Shown: positions 51,773-61,508, counted from the stretch's first letter. The stretch: DNA of 64,000 nt from Chitinophagales bacterium (GCA_022360175.1 JAKSDI010000244.1:1-64000), one strand, 5' to 3'. Numbers and translations: made by a program. The notes: generated by a model not told the origin, from the sequence alone.

Positions 51773-54700
51773 TTAATCATTAGTCACTGTAAATACTTTC
51801 GTGGCTATTGTATGGGAAGTCCCATTCATTTTGAGCCAATAAGTACCCGAAGCTAGTTGTTCAAGATAAAGCTGGAGTTGAGTTGCTCCTTGCTGGAGTT
51901 GCTCACTGTGCACTTGTTGTCCATACTGATTGTATATGTATACTGTAGTGTTTTCTTCTATTGGGCGATCCAACTGGATAAAGAACTGCCCCTGATTAGG
52001 ATTGGGAAATAGGGTGATACCATTATATGGTGTTTCGGTGTTATGGTATTTCGGTGTTTCGGTATTATGGTATTTTGGTGTTGCGGTATTGAGGTGTTGT
52101 GGTTTTTCGGTGTTTGCTAATCCATCGTCATTAGCAGAGAAACCTCCATTACTGCCGGATATAGATACATTACTAAACACCACCTCAGTTTGAGCATTGG
52201 GCATATAGGTGAAGCTGGCCATTCCTACCTCTAGACAATTATCCATTTGGATGAATACGCCATGTACATATTGGAAATTAGTCCCATCATAGCTGCTGTA
52301 GCTAAATATCCAATCTCCCTGACGCTGAATTCTCAACCAAATCGGGTTTGGCTTGAAGAAGCTACCTATCTGCTTTGGGGTATTGGCGTTATATCGAACT
52401 TCATGGCGTAAGGTATTGCTAAGGTTAGAAAATAGGGCTACCTGTTTTGCTCCATCTTCCATGCCTTCTCTTACCATCAAACCACCATAACCATTTGGGT
52501 CTACGCTTTCTATCTTGGCGGTGAAAGTGAAATCTCCACAAGTATTATGAGCCATGAAGGCTACATTATCCGTCATTGTGCTCGTCGCATTATTCCCACT
52601 TCCTGTCACATAATGTAAGGGAGGATACTCACAGGGATCGTACCAATAGTCGTTGCCCACCGTTACCTGGCCTATGTCATTACTTGTCCAGTCACTAACT
52701 AAGTCTCCGCTTACTTCTGTATCTATATTGGCTAGACAACTGCTTAGGTGGCCATGGATGTCTATTACAGTGAGCGTCACATTTTTTACCCCTATATCAT
52801 TACAACTGAACTGACTCTGGCTAATGCTCATCGAAGCAATCCCGCAATTATCATAGGAACTGTTGTTCACCTCTGAAGCACTAAGTGTTCCATTACCTTC
52901 TGAATCCAGAGAGACAATTACATCATGGCATAGAGCAGTGGGGGCTATATTGTCCTCTACTGTTATGCTTGCCTGGCAGGTACTACTATTGCCATTATTA
53001 TCAGTAAGGGTGAGGGTAACCATATTAAGATTGCCTACTTCATGACAGCTAAAGCTCGTATTATCCAGGGATAAAGAAGCAATACCACAAGCATCATTCG
53101 AACCATTATCAATATCTGAGGTGGTGATGCTGCCTGCTCCGTTGGCGCCTAGTTGTACTGTCTTATCTTGGCACAGCGCTACTGGTGCTACATTATCCTC
53201 TACTGTTACGGTTGACTGGCAAGTGCTTGTGTTATTGTTTACATCTTTTACCGTAAGGACAATTGTATTTGTACCTACGTCATTGCAATCAAAACTTGTC
53301 TTATCTAGTGATAGGGTACTTATACCACAAGCATCATTCGAGTTATTATCTATTTCGCCCGCACTTATACTTGCCGCGCCATTGGCATCCAATTGGATTG
53401 TCTTGTTTTGGCATAAGGCTACTGGTGCTATATTATCTTCTACTGTTACGGTTGACTGGCAAGTACTCTCATTGCTATATTCATCTTCTACTGTAAGCGT
53501 CACGGTATGCGTACCTACATCCTCGCAGTTATAATTGGTATTATCCAGTTCTAGCGATTCTATACCACAAGCATCTGTTGAATTGTTGTTGATATCGGTG
53601 GTGGTGATGCTGCCGGCTCCATTGGCATCCAATTGTACCGTCTTATTTTGGCATAAGGCTACTGGGGCTATATTATCTTGTATGGATACTGCAGCATTGC
53701 AGGTACTGCTGTTCCCATTGTTATCGGTTACTGTTAGCTGTATGTTTCTTGTACCTTCATCAGAACAGTCAAAACTTGTTTTGCTTATTGACAGGGAGCT
53801 AATACCACACACGTCTGTGGAATTGCCTCCTATATCGGCAGCAGTAAGACTTCCCTGTCCATTGGCATCCAATTGTACCGTTGCCGTTTGGCATACAGCT
53901 GTGGGAGCTATATTGTCTTGTACCGTTATAGTAGCCTGGCAGGTGTTGGCATTATCATAATCATCTTTTGCAGTCAGCGTTACGGTATGGGTACCTACAT
54001 CATCACAATTAAAACTGGTAATATCTAATGATAGGCTGGCGATATTTCCGCAATTGTCATTGGAGCCGTTGTCAATTTCTGTAGCCGTAATGGCCGCATT
54101 TCCATTGGCATCCAATTGGATTGTTTTGTTTTGACACAGGGCTTCTGGCGCCTGGATATCATTGACAGAGACGGTAAAGCTACAGGTAGCAGTGCGCCCT
54201 CCTCCATCGGTACTTACAAAAGTATTTGTTGTTGTACCAATTGGGAAATCAGCTCCGCTGGTCAAGCCTTCTGTTTGGGAAAGGGTAGGTGTGGTACAAT
54301 CATCAGTAGTTGTGACATTAAAAGTGGTAGAAGCGGTACAGCCACCAGCATTATCCAAATTCGCGTCTAAAGTGATATTTTCTGGACAGCTAATGGTAGG
54401 ATCGGCCCCATCTCTCACGATCACATTAAAGGCACAGGCATTACTTTGGTTGGCATTATCCGTCACCGTAAAAATAACCGGAGTGGTACCTACCTGAAAA
54501 GTACTGCCTGGATCAATATTATAATCATAACTTGTAAAATGACGAGCTTGAATGGCCACCGCTATGTGCAAGGCAAAATTAGGAGAGCTGATGGCTAAGG
54601 TTTGAGTACTACCTGTACCTGCTATGTATCCCCCCCAGTTGCGGTGTCTTGCAGCAATGCCTGTTGGTAGATGAGAGAATATTTGGGTCTGTCCACTTAA

Positions 54701-57016
54701 GGGATCTATTTCTGAATGATGGCTTCTACTCGCCCCTTCGTAAATGATATCATTGCTTCGTGCAAACACTTCCAGGTCTTCATTTACTCTTGATCTGCTA
54801 TCTGAACCTCCCAATGGGTTATCCTGATCCACGTTTTCAAAAGTAATGTATTGTACGTTTCTACTACTTGAAATACCACCACCGCCGCCACCAGTGATCT
54901 GAGCAGTTGCATTAATTTCATCACCTGTGCCCAGCAAAATATACCAGAGGTCTAAACGACGTGCAGGATTCCATGGTTGGATTTCACGTATAACCCTTGT
55001 CATAGGCTTACCATCATAGGTTATACTGCTTATCCAGGAACCTGAGCTATACCTAATCTGAACCAATAGTAAGCGATCTGATCCTGCCGGAACGATATTA
55101 GAATTACCTGTATAGTTAACGGCCAAAAGATCGTCACAATTATCGCTTGATGTACCCGCATAATCAACAGTAGTGCTGCACTCACCTGGGGCTAAGTCGA
55201 CTATAATGTCTGTTGGACAAATAGCAGTTGGGGCGCTATCATCTGTGATGATTACCGTTTGTTGTTGAGTGGTTGAATTTCCTGCTGGATCAATAAAATA
55301 CCAATTGATGGTATAAGTACCCGGCGCATTAAACATCGTAGGGTCATTGGTCTGTGCTTCCATTAGCCCTCCACACAAATCTGTTGCCGTAGGTGGTTCT
55401 ACCAAAGCAAAGCAAACGTTATTAATGGTGGGTAAGTTGCTGATAACGGGTATGGGAGCTTCGGATTCTTCTACCGTGACTTCTACTATGCATTCAGTCG
55501 TATTTCCTGCCTCATCTGCAAAGGTGATCACTACATCTTGTGTACCTACATCATTACAGTCAAAACTCGTTTTGGAGGCAGATATAGAAGTGATACCACA
55601 ATTATCATAAGACCCCAGATCAATGTCATCGATCAAATTGGTAAGCTGAGGGGTAGTTACTAAATCGATGGAATAGGTAGGTAGACAGTCGACTACTGGA
55701 GCAATCACATCCTCATCATAAAAAGTAAGGCTCCGAGAATCCAGTAATATGGGTATAGGGTTATCAGGTTGATTTAACTCCAAATGAAGGCTAAAGGTAC
55801 CTGGATAAGGGACTTCTACAATTCCTGTTGTACTTATTTTTACAGTGCCTGGGCCATAAAGCTTGTAATATATCGTTTGATCACAACCTAAATCACCACT
55901 TATATCAACATCAATATAAGCTGATGGATTTTCATCATCACAAAAACCCTGTATTTCTTCGACAGTAGTAATGACTGGAGCACATACATCTTCAAATTGA
56001 TAAGTCACAGAACCATTATGGCTATTACCATCACTATGCCCTTGAACTAAGTAAGAATCATAAGCATAAAAATAATTGATATAGCTACCACCACCGCCAC
56101 CATTATCTGATACTTCACCACTACCACCACCACTATATCCGCCACCACCAGCACCTGCTGTACCTCCGCCAGAACTACCACCGCCACCAAACCCCCAGCC
56201 ACCTATGCCGAAGTTACCGGTGCTATTGTCTCCACTATTATCTCCTCCATTGCCGCCATTCGGGTAGCCTTGCTGGCCATCTTTGTCTGATCCACCAGGC
56301 CCTCCGCCGTAGGCTCCACCACCCGCACCACCGTCAATGAAAGCACCACCATCTCCTTTACTTCCTTTTCCTCCATCTGTGCCACCAGCACCACCATCAT
56401 CGCCACCACCTTTGCCTCCTGATGAGGAAATACGGCCACCCTGGCCTTTTTGGCTATCCACACAAGCCCCTAATAAATTGCCCTGATGGCCACCACCGCC
56501 ACCACCTGCCACTGCCAGGATGATCCAGTCATCACTATTTGTTTCCCTGTACAATACGGCCGTGCCACCACCGCCACCACCACCTGTAGCAGTGGATGGC
56601 CCTGAACTTGAGTCTTCTCCTTGTTTGCCTACAATGAAACGGATTTTACCCCCTGGTTTCAGATAATTGATCTCATCACCTAACCGACAAGTAATGCTTG
56701 CAGAAGCACCGGACCCTCCAACACTTTTACAATTGGAGCCCGCTCTTGCATAGCCACCATCGCCTCCACTCATGCTAAAGGTTATTGCATTGAAGCCATT
56801 ATATATGACATCGTCCGGGATACGGAAATCCTGGACCTCGCCACGGCTCATCCAGTTATAGTCTCCATCACAACAGTTATCTATCTGAACGCTTGTTGGT
56901 GCATTAGTAGCCAAATCGGACTGCGACCATGAAGTATAGGATAAGCCTAGCATGAAGGTCATTAAGCAGATATACTTAATTGATTCCTTGAAAAGTATTT
57001 TACTTAGATTTCTCAT
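51773..57016 (-). CDS. Giant T9SS-exported glycine-rich/HYR-repeat protein with inserted domain and phase-variable linker
   Basis: 1747 residues from ATG 57016, chosen over a TTG extension to 57118 because that extension would run through the operator repeats and because the leader-motif spacing matches 61475. The signal peptide ends near YTSWSQ. A glycine-rich domain spans about 50-335 (ITFSMSGGDGG, GGKIRFIVG, GGGGGGGTAVLYRE, LAVAGGGGGGHQG). About ten HYR or HYR-like modules follow; the third is split by a roughly 200-residue insert (ITYDGKPMTRV, LDLWYILLGTGDEI, FENVDQDNPLGG), as in 23608-29568. Then a DUF1349-like domain (GYGGLMVREG, RQGDWIFSYS), a linker of repeated NTETPKYH from an 8-bp array (52029-52116), and a T9SS tail starting ITLFPNPNQGQFF. 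It is in unit 5 under HTCS 61694-64000. Confidence 0.93.
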   Translation of the reverse strand: MRNLSKILFKESIKYICLMTFMLGLSYTSWSQSDLATNAPTSVQIDNCCDGDYNWMSRGEVQDFRIPDDVIYNGFNAITFSMSGGDGGYARAGSNCKSVGGSGASASITCRLGDEINYLKPGGKIRFIVGKQGEDSSSGPSTATGGGGGGGTAVLYRETNSDDWIILAVAGGGGGGHQGNLLGACVDSQKGQGGRISSSGGKGGGDDGGAGGTDGGKGSKGDGGAFIDGGAGGGAYGGGPGGSDKDGQQGYPNGGNGGDNSGDNSTGNFGIGGWGFGGGGSSGGGTAGAGGGGYSGGGSGEVSDNGGGGGSYINYFYAYDSYLVQGHSDGNSHNGSVTYQFEDVCAPVITTVEEIQGFCDDENPSAYIDVDISGDLGCDQTIYYKLYGPGTVKISTTGIVEVPYPGTFSLHLELNQPDNPIPILLDSRSLTFYDEDVIAPVVDCLPTYSIDLVTTPQLTNLIDDIDLGSYDNCGITSISASKTSFDCNDVGTQDVVITFADEAGNTTECIVEVTVEESEAPIPVISNLPTINNVCFALVEPPTATDLCGGLMEAQTNDPTMFNAPGTYTINWYFIDPAGNSTTQQQTVIITDDSAPTAICPTDIIVDLAPGECSTTVDYAGTSSDNCDDLLAVNYTGNSNIVPAGSDRLLLVQIRYSSGSWISSITYDGKPMTRVIREIQPWNPARRLDLWYILLGTGDEINATAQITGGGGGGISSSRNVQYITFENVDQDNPLGGSDSRSRVNEDLEVFARSNDIIYEGASRSHHSEIDPLSGQTQIFSHLPTGIAARHRNWGGYIAGTGSTQTLAISSPNFALHIAVAIQARHFTSYDYNIDPGSTFQVGTTPVIFTVTDNANQSNACAFNVIVRDGADPTISCPENITLDANLDNAGGCTASTTFNVTTTDDCTTPTLSQTEGLTSGADFPIGTTTNTFVSTDGGGRTATCSFTVSVNDIQAPEALCQNKTIQLDANGNAAITATEIDNGSNDNCGNIASLSLDITSFNCDDVGTHTVTLTAKDDYDNANTCQATITVQDNIAPTAVCQTATVQLDANGQGSLTAADIGGNSTDVCGISSLSISKTSFDCSDEGTRNIQLTVTDNNGNSSTCNAAVSIQDNIAPVALCQNKTVQLDANGAGSITTTDINNNSTDACGIESLELDNTNYNCEDVGTHTVTLTVEDEYSNESTCQSTVTVEDNIAPVALCQNKTIQLDANGAASISAGEIDNNSNDACGISTLSLDKTSFDCNDVGTNTIVLTVKDVNNNTSTCQSTVTVEDNVAPVALCQDKTVQLGANGAGSITTSDIDNGSNDACGIASLSLDNTSFSCHEVGNLNMVTLTLTDNNGNSSTCQASITVEDNIAPTALCHDVIVSLDSEGNGTLSASEVNNSSYDNCGIASMSISQSQFSCNDIGVKNVTLTVIDIHGHLSSCLANIDTEVSGDLVSDWTSNDIGQVTVGNDYWYDPCEYPPLHYVTGSGNNATSTMTDNVAFMAHNTCGDFTFTAKIESVDPNGYGGLMVREGMEDGAKQVALFSNLSNTLRHEVRYNANTPKQIGSFFKPNPIWLRIQRQGDWIFSYSSYDGTNFQYVHGVFIQMDNCLEVGMASFTYMPNAQTEVVFSNVSISGSNGGFSANDDGLANTEKPQHLNTATPKYHNTETPKYHNTETPYNGITLFPNPNQGQFFIQLDRPIEENTTVYIYNQYGQQVHSEQLQQGATQLQLYLEQLASGTYWLKMNGTSHTIATKVFTVTND
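52029..52116. repeat. Octanucleotide tandem array (11 units) inside gene 51773-57016
   Basis: Eleven consecutive 8-bp units of form GGTDTTNN: GGTGTTTC, GGTGTTAT, GGTATTTC, GGTGTTTC, GGTATTAT, GGTATTTT, GGTGTTGC, GGTATTGA, GGTGTTGT, GGTTTTTC, GGTGTTTG; GGT recurs every 8 bases without exception. Three units make one 8-residue peptide period (NTETPKYH). Because 8 is not divisible by 3, loss or gain of one unit shifts the frame: one alternative frame meets TAA at 52025-52023 right after the array, the other TAG at 51960-51958, both before the T9SS sorting domain. Confidence 0.93.
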
Positions 57017-57029
57017 CTTAATTGATTTA

Positions 57030-57041
57030 TTAGGTTTTACT
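57030..57041 (-). promoter_or_regulatory. Leader motif AGTAAAACCTAA before ATG of 51773-57016
   Basis: Plus strand TTAGGTTTTACT. On the minus strand AGTAAAACCT stands 15 bases before the ATG and only about 6 bases after the -7-like box, so it would lie at the very 5' end of the transcript. Confidence 0.65.
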
Positions 57042-57046
57042 GAGCA

Positions 57047-57113
57047 CAAAAATGCTTGAGAATTAAAATGGCTGCGCGTCTTATTGTTGCAATCTCCTGT
57101 CTTATTGTTGCAA
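57047..57113 (-). promoter_or_regulatory. HTCS-type promoter/operator of gene 51773-57016
   Basis: GTCTTATTGTTGCAA occurs twice, at 57078-57092 and 57099-57113, identical over 15 bp and exactly 21 bp apart. On the minus strand the proximal copy is followed by GACGCGCAGCCATTT and then CATTTTTG (57054-57047), 24 bp away. The same order and spacing recur at 61566-61631. Confidence 0.75.
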
Positions 57114-57259
57114 GGCAAGGATTAGGTGTTTAAATCGCTGATTGTTAGTGATTTGTGTTTTGATTGGTATCTTTAAGAATACAGGTTTAAGCTTGTTTTT
57201 CTAAAACTTGCCTTTCATTTTTACTATAGGAAACTATTAGAAATGCCTTTCTTAAGGTA

Positions 57260-57282
57260 GCCACCCGCCTAAGGCGGATGGC
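57260..57282 (-). repeat. GCCATCCGCC-type palindrome past the stop of 57315-61475
   Basis: GCCACCCGCCT / AAGGCGGATGGC, an 11-bp stem with one mismatch, 33 bases past the stop. No T-run follows, so termination is doubtful here, although the related palindromes at 29672, 48943 and 51420 look like terminators. Confidence 0.6.
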
Positions 57283-57314
57283 ATGAACATGTTGATTCGT
57301 CTTAATTCGTTTCT

Positions 57315-60300
57315 CTATCTACTGATTGTAAACTTCTTTACGATTCGCTGAGTGGTTTCATTTCTAAATTCTAAAAGGTACATACCTGCTGGCACCGGCC
57401 CTAAATCCAATAGTTTTTGGGAGAATCCAGCTTCGATTGGCTGTTGATATATTTGTTGTCCATAAGGGTTGTATATAGTTATGATTCCAACCTGGGGTGA
57501 CTGCTCGTCCATTTGTAGAATAAATTGACCGTTGTTGGGGTTGGGATAAAGGTTTATAGGGGTAGGGATATAATGGTTTAAAGGTGTTCTTGCACCAGGC
57601 CATGTTTGAGCGGTATTATCCCGGCTATGCTTGTCAGCTTTATTGGGTAGTGGGTTTAGATCCACTTCATCATTGGCTGTCTCGGATAAAAGGTTTAGGG
57701 TGGTGGAGGGAAGTTTAGTTCCTATCATAGTTTCTTCCTCACTAAAGCTACCATTGCTACCACTTATAGATATATTACTAAAAACGGACTCAGTTTGAGC
57801 ATTAGGCAGAAAGGTGAAACTAGCTAAGCCAAACTCTACACAGAATTGCATAGGGAGGTGTACGCCATGGACATATTGAAAATTGACACCATCTGTGCTG
57901 TAATAACTGAATATCCAGTCGCCCTGACGCTGCATTCTTAGCCAGATAGGGGAAGGCTTGAAGAAATTGTTGACCTGCTTCATACCATTAGTGATATAGC
58001 GGGTTTCAAACCTTAGGCTATTACTCATGTTAGAGAAAACAGATACTTGTTTGGCTCCTGCATCCAAGCTTTCGCGGATCATAAGGCCTCCGTAGCCATT
58101 GGGGGCCACACTTTCTATCTTAGCAGTGATGCTGCCGTCTCCACATATGGAGTAAGAAGAGAAGGCGACATTATCGGAAGTAACAGATGTAGCATTATTC
58201 CCTCCTCCTGTTACTATAAATTCGGGTGTTTGGCTGCAAGGAGCATAACTATAATCATTGCCTAGGCCCGATTGCCCGATATCTGTGTTTTTCCAGCCAC
58301 CAGGCAGGCTGCTACCTTCGATAATAGTAACATTAGCAGTACAGTCATCGTTATTGCCTGATGGGTCAGTAGCTGTTAAGGTGACAGTATGATCACCGAG
58401 GTCATTGCAATCAAAAGAAGAGAGATCAAGACTAAGGCCAACATCACAATTGTCGAATGATCTTTGTAAATCATCTGGATCAGATGGATCAATTGGAACT
58501 CCATCTAGATCATTGGGTGTAATGCTTGCTTGCCCGTTAGCATCTAGCTCAACAGTGATATCATGGCACAATGCCCAGGGAATCTCATCATCAATTATGG
58601 TAGCTGTAACCGTACAGCTGGCAGACTGAGCGTTATTGGTTGTTAAATCTGCAACTGTAAGCGTAACATCTATTTCGCCAATATCAGAACAATCTATGAA
58701 TTCAGGAGTAATGCTTGTAGGAAATAAGAAGTTAGCACAATTATCTATACTACCTACATAAATATCAGGCATATATTCGGTAAGATTAGCGTCTCCTTTA
58801 TCATCTAAAACTACTGTGATATCATTACAAATCAATTCTGGCACTGTATTATCTTCTACAGTAACCGAGGCTGTACAGTTAGCCGTATTTCCAGCAGCGT
58901 CTTGTGCTGTTACGGTCACTTGTAAGGTATTAGCAGCATCTGTACAGTCTACAATTGACGGGCTGGCATTTACAAAACTTACCTCACTACAGACATCATT
59001 ACTACTTTGTATCAACTCTGTACCTGTAAATGTATATTGGCCATTGGGGTCTAAGACTACTGTAGGAGCAGCACATAGTATTGTTGGTGCTATATTATCT
59101 TCAACTATCACAGATGAAGTGCAGGTGGCCGTATTACCTCCTTCATCTTGCACAGTCACGATTACTTGTACACTATTTCCAATATCAGAGCAGTTTACAT
59201 TGGCTGGATTGGCACTTACAAAACTTACGGTGCTGCATGCATCCATACCACTTTGAAAAACATCACTTCCTGAAAACGTATATTGACCATTAGCATCTAA
59301 AGAAACTGTAGGATTATTACATATCACTTGTGATGGTGCTGTATTATCTTCAACTGTCACAGATGAAGTGCAGGTGGCTGTATTACCTCCTTCATCTTGT
59401 ACAGTCACAGCTACTTGTACGTTATTTCCAACATCAGAGCAACTCACGCTGACAGGGCTGGCATTTAGAAAACTTACGGTACAGGCATCTGTAGCACTTT
59501 GAAATACATCACTTCCGGTGAAGGTATATTGCCCATTGGCATCCAGGAAAACTGTGGAGTTGTTACAAATCACTCCGGTGGGTGGGGTTGCATCTACAAT
59601 GGTTACTGTAGCATTACAAGACTTAGTGTTACCAGATTCATCAACCCCCGTTAATTTAACCATATTATTTCCGATATGAGAGCAGTCAAAATTCGTTTGA
59701 TCAAGGGTAAGGGAAGTTAAGCCACAATTATCATAGGATAATACAAAATCATCGAATGCAGGAGAATATACTCCATCTATATCTTCTGGTGTAATAGTAG
59801 CTGTACCATGATTTTCATCCAGTGTTACTGTTATATTATGGCAGAGCACACTAGGATTCGTTTCATCTACTACTGTAGCAGTTACAGTACAACTTACTTG
59901 TTGACCACCGTTGGAGGGATTTGGAAATGCGGTAAGAGTAACTGGTATTTCACCAATATCTGCACAAGTCACTTTTGTGGGAGAAACAGTTAAATTATAA
60001 CTAATGACAGGGCAATTATCAGTTCCTTGCTCGGCAAGAAAAATGTCAAAAGGATCAATGTTTGTACCTACTTCAACTGTGATATCATTACAGGTGATTT
60101 CTGGCAGGATATTGTCTTCTACTGCTACATTGGAAGTGCAAGTTGAGGTATTTCCGCTTTCATCTTGTGCAGTTACAGTTACCTCAACGGTTTGTCTGGC
60201 ATCTTCGCAATCTACAAATGCAGGGCTGGCGCTTACAAAGCTAAAAACGGTACAGGGATCGGTGCTGCCTTGTACTAATTCTGTACCAATAAAAGTATAT

Positions 60301-61475
60301 TGTCCATTCTCATCCAACTCCACAGTGGGATTGGCACACAATACAGTTGCTGCGGGGCCGCTAGAATTATCAGTACAAGCGATTATCAGTTCTACTCCAC
60401 CAATTCTGCCTCCAATGATATCCTGATCTCCATCACCATCTATATCTACGGCATGTACATCCCTACCAGAAAAGTCGTTTATAATATTATTTTGGGTAAA
60501 ACTTCCAGTCCCATCGTTTTCCCAAATCGTAATTACATCTTGCACTGTAGCACTTGTTGTAATGAGATCCCTATCTCCATCGCCTTCCCAGTCAAGCGAA
60601 TAAACGGAATGAGGACTCCAATAGTTAGAGGTAATAGTTTTACTTGTGAATGATCCACCCCCATCGTTCTGGTACCAAACAATGCGCCTATTTAAAAGAC
60701 TTGTTACAACTATATCCAAAAGGCCATCTCCATTTAAATCATCCACATGTACCTGATCGGTATAATCAAGGAGGGAGTTATTCAATGTTCTACGCGTAAA
60801 GTTTTCACTACCATCATTCTCAAACCAGACAACCTGATCCCGGCCAGCATTCGACATGGCTATATCTGTATCTCCATCATTATCCAGGTCTGCTGCGTGA
60901 GCAGAATAACCATCTTGGAAATTACCATCTATCGTTTTTTTGGTGAAATTGCCATTTCCATCATTATCGTACCAATAAGCACCAGTAGAAAGTATACGTG
61001 CAGAAATCACATCCATTGTACCATTTTCATCCAGATCGACAACATACAGGCATCTGGCTCGGAGGTTATCCATGATATGCTCTGTGAAATTTTCATTACC
61101 ATCATTTTCAAACCAGGCAACTTTATTGCCAGGAAAACTGGCAGTTACTACAATATCCATATCACCATCCTGATTAATATCTGCCATGGCAGCATTGGAA
61201 ACCTTGGAAAAAGTAGTAGTCACCTGATGGGAAGTAAAGTTTTCATTACCGTCATTTTCCAGCCAAAACAATTTACCATTGGCTAATATAATGTCTATTT
61301 CGCCATCCTGGTTAATATCTGCTGGTTTGGAAAATTCAGTTCCGCCTCCTGTATGTACTTGCTTAGAATAATAGGAAGATTGTGCATTAGTCATCATATA
61401 GGTACACATGATGAAGGAGAGTAGTATATAGTGCTTGTTTAAAGTAGATCGATTAGCTGCGACTAGCTTTTTCAT
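57315..61475 (-). CDS. T9SS-exported FG-GAP (VCBS) plus HYR-like repeat protein
   Basis: 1386 residues from ATG 61475; an ATG four codons upstream is possible, but the 15-base spacing to the leader motif matches gene 51773-57016. The signal peptide spans about 1-32 (ILLSFIMCTYMMTNAQ). Seven FG-GAP/VCBS blades follow (about 35-360), each with a calcium-loop-like D-I/L-N/D-x-D-G-D-x-D and an F/WENDGxGxF ending, for example ADINQDGDMDIVV and DIDGDGDQDII; they should fold as a beta-propeller. Eight HYR-like repeats come next, then a DUF1349-like domain (GYGGLMIRE, RQGDWIFSYY), a polar linker and a T9SS tail starting INLYPNPNNGQF. The propeller replaces the glycine-rich domain of the neighbours. 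It is the first secreted gene after HTCS 61694-64000 and has a phased-repeat promoter. Its N-terminus matches the remnant 29744-30095. Confidence 0.93.
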   Translation of the reverse strand: MKKLVAANRSTLNKHYILLSFIMCTYMMTNAQSSYYSKQVHTGGGTEFSKPADINQDGEIDIILANGKLFWLENDGNENFTSHQVTTTFSKVSNAAMADINQDGDMDIVVTASFPGNKVAWFENDGNENFTEHIMDNLRARCLYVVDLDENGTMDVISARILSTGAYWYDNDGNGNFTKKTIDGNFQDGYSAHAADLDNDGDTDIAMSNAGRDQVVWFENDGSENFTRRTLNNSLLDYTDQVHVDDLNGDGLLDIVVTSLLNRRIVWYQNDGGGSFTSKTITSNYWSPHSVYSLDWEGDGDRDLITTSATVQDVITIWENDGTGSFTQNNIINDFSGRDVHAVDIDGDGDQDIIGGRIGGVELIIACTDNSSGPAATVLCANPTVELDENGQYTFIGTELVQGSTDPCTVFSFVSASPAFVDCEDARQTVEVTVTAQDESGNTSTCTSNVAVEDNILPEITCNDITVEVGTNIDPFDIFLAEQGTDNCPVISYNLTVSPTKVTCADIGEIPVTLTAFPNPSNGGQQVSCTVTATVVDETNPSVLCHNITVTLDENHGTATITPEDIDGVYSPAFDDFVLSYDNCGLTSLTLDQTNFDCSHIGNNMVKLTGVDESGNTKSCNATVTIVDATPPTGVICNNSTVFLDANGQYTFTGSDVFQSATDACTVSFLNASPVSVSCSDVGNNVQVAVTVQDEGGNTATCTSSVTVEDNTAPSQVICNNPTVSLDANGQYTFSGSDVFQSGMDACSTVSFVSANPANVNCSDIGNSVQVIVTVQDEGGNTATCTSSVIVEDNIAPTILCAAPTVVLDPNGQYTFTGTELIQSSNDVCSEVSFVNASPSIVDCTDAANTLQVTVTAQDAAGNTANCTASVTVEDNTVPELICNDITVVLDDKGDANLTEYMPDIYVGSIDNCANFLFPTSITPEFIDCSDIGEIDVTLTVADLTTNNAQSASCTVTATIIDDEIPWALCHDITVELDANGQASITPNDLDGVPIDPSDPDDLQRSFDNCDVGLSLDLSSFDCNDLGDHTVTLTATDPSGNNDDCTANVTIIEGSSLPGGWKNTDIGQSGLGNDYSYAPCSQTPEFIVTGGGNNATSVTSDNVAFSSYSICGDGSITAKIESVAPNGYGGLMIRESLDAGAKQVSVFSNMSNSLRFETRYITNGMKQVNNFFKPSPIWLRMQRQGDWIFSYYSTDGVNFQYVHGVHLPMQFCVEFGLASFTFLPNAQTESVFSNISISGSNGSFSEEETMIGTKLPSTTLNLLSETANDEVDLNPLPNKADKHSRDNTAQTWPGARTPLNHYIPTPINLYPNPNNGQFILQMDEQSPQVGIITIYNPYGQQIYQQPIEAGFSQKLLDLGPVPAGMYLLEFRNETTQRIVKKFTISR

Positions 61476-61490
61476 GTTGATTGACATTTT

Positions 61491-61500
61491 AGGTTTTACT
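61491..61500 (-). promoter_or_regulatory. Leader motif AGTAAAACCT before 57315-61475
   Basis: Plus strand AGGTTTTACT. On the minus strand AGTAAAACCT is 15 bases before ATG 61475, matching the arrangement at 57016. Confidence 0.65.
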
Positions 61501-61508
61501 ATGAGTGA

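Noticed and set aside
49003..57041. Integron attC sites as explanation for the AGTAAAACCT-bounded genes
   Set aside because: No integron core sites or folded attC-like structure, genes are far larger than integron cassettes, and no integrase is visible.
1570..61475. Polysaccharide utilisation loci, suggested by the HTCS regulators
   Set aside because: No SusC, SusD, glycoside hydrolase or sugar transporter genes are present between the regulators.
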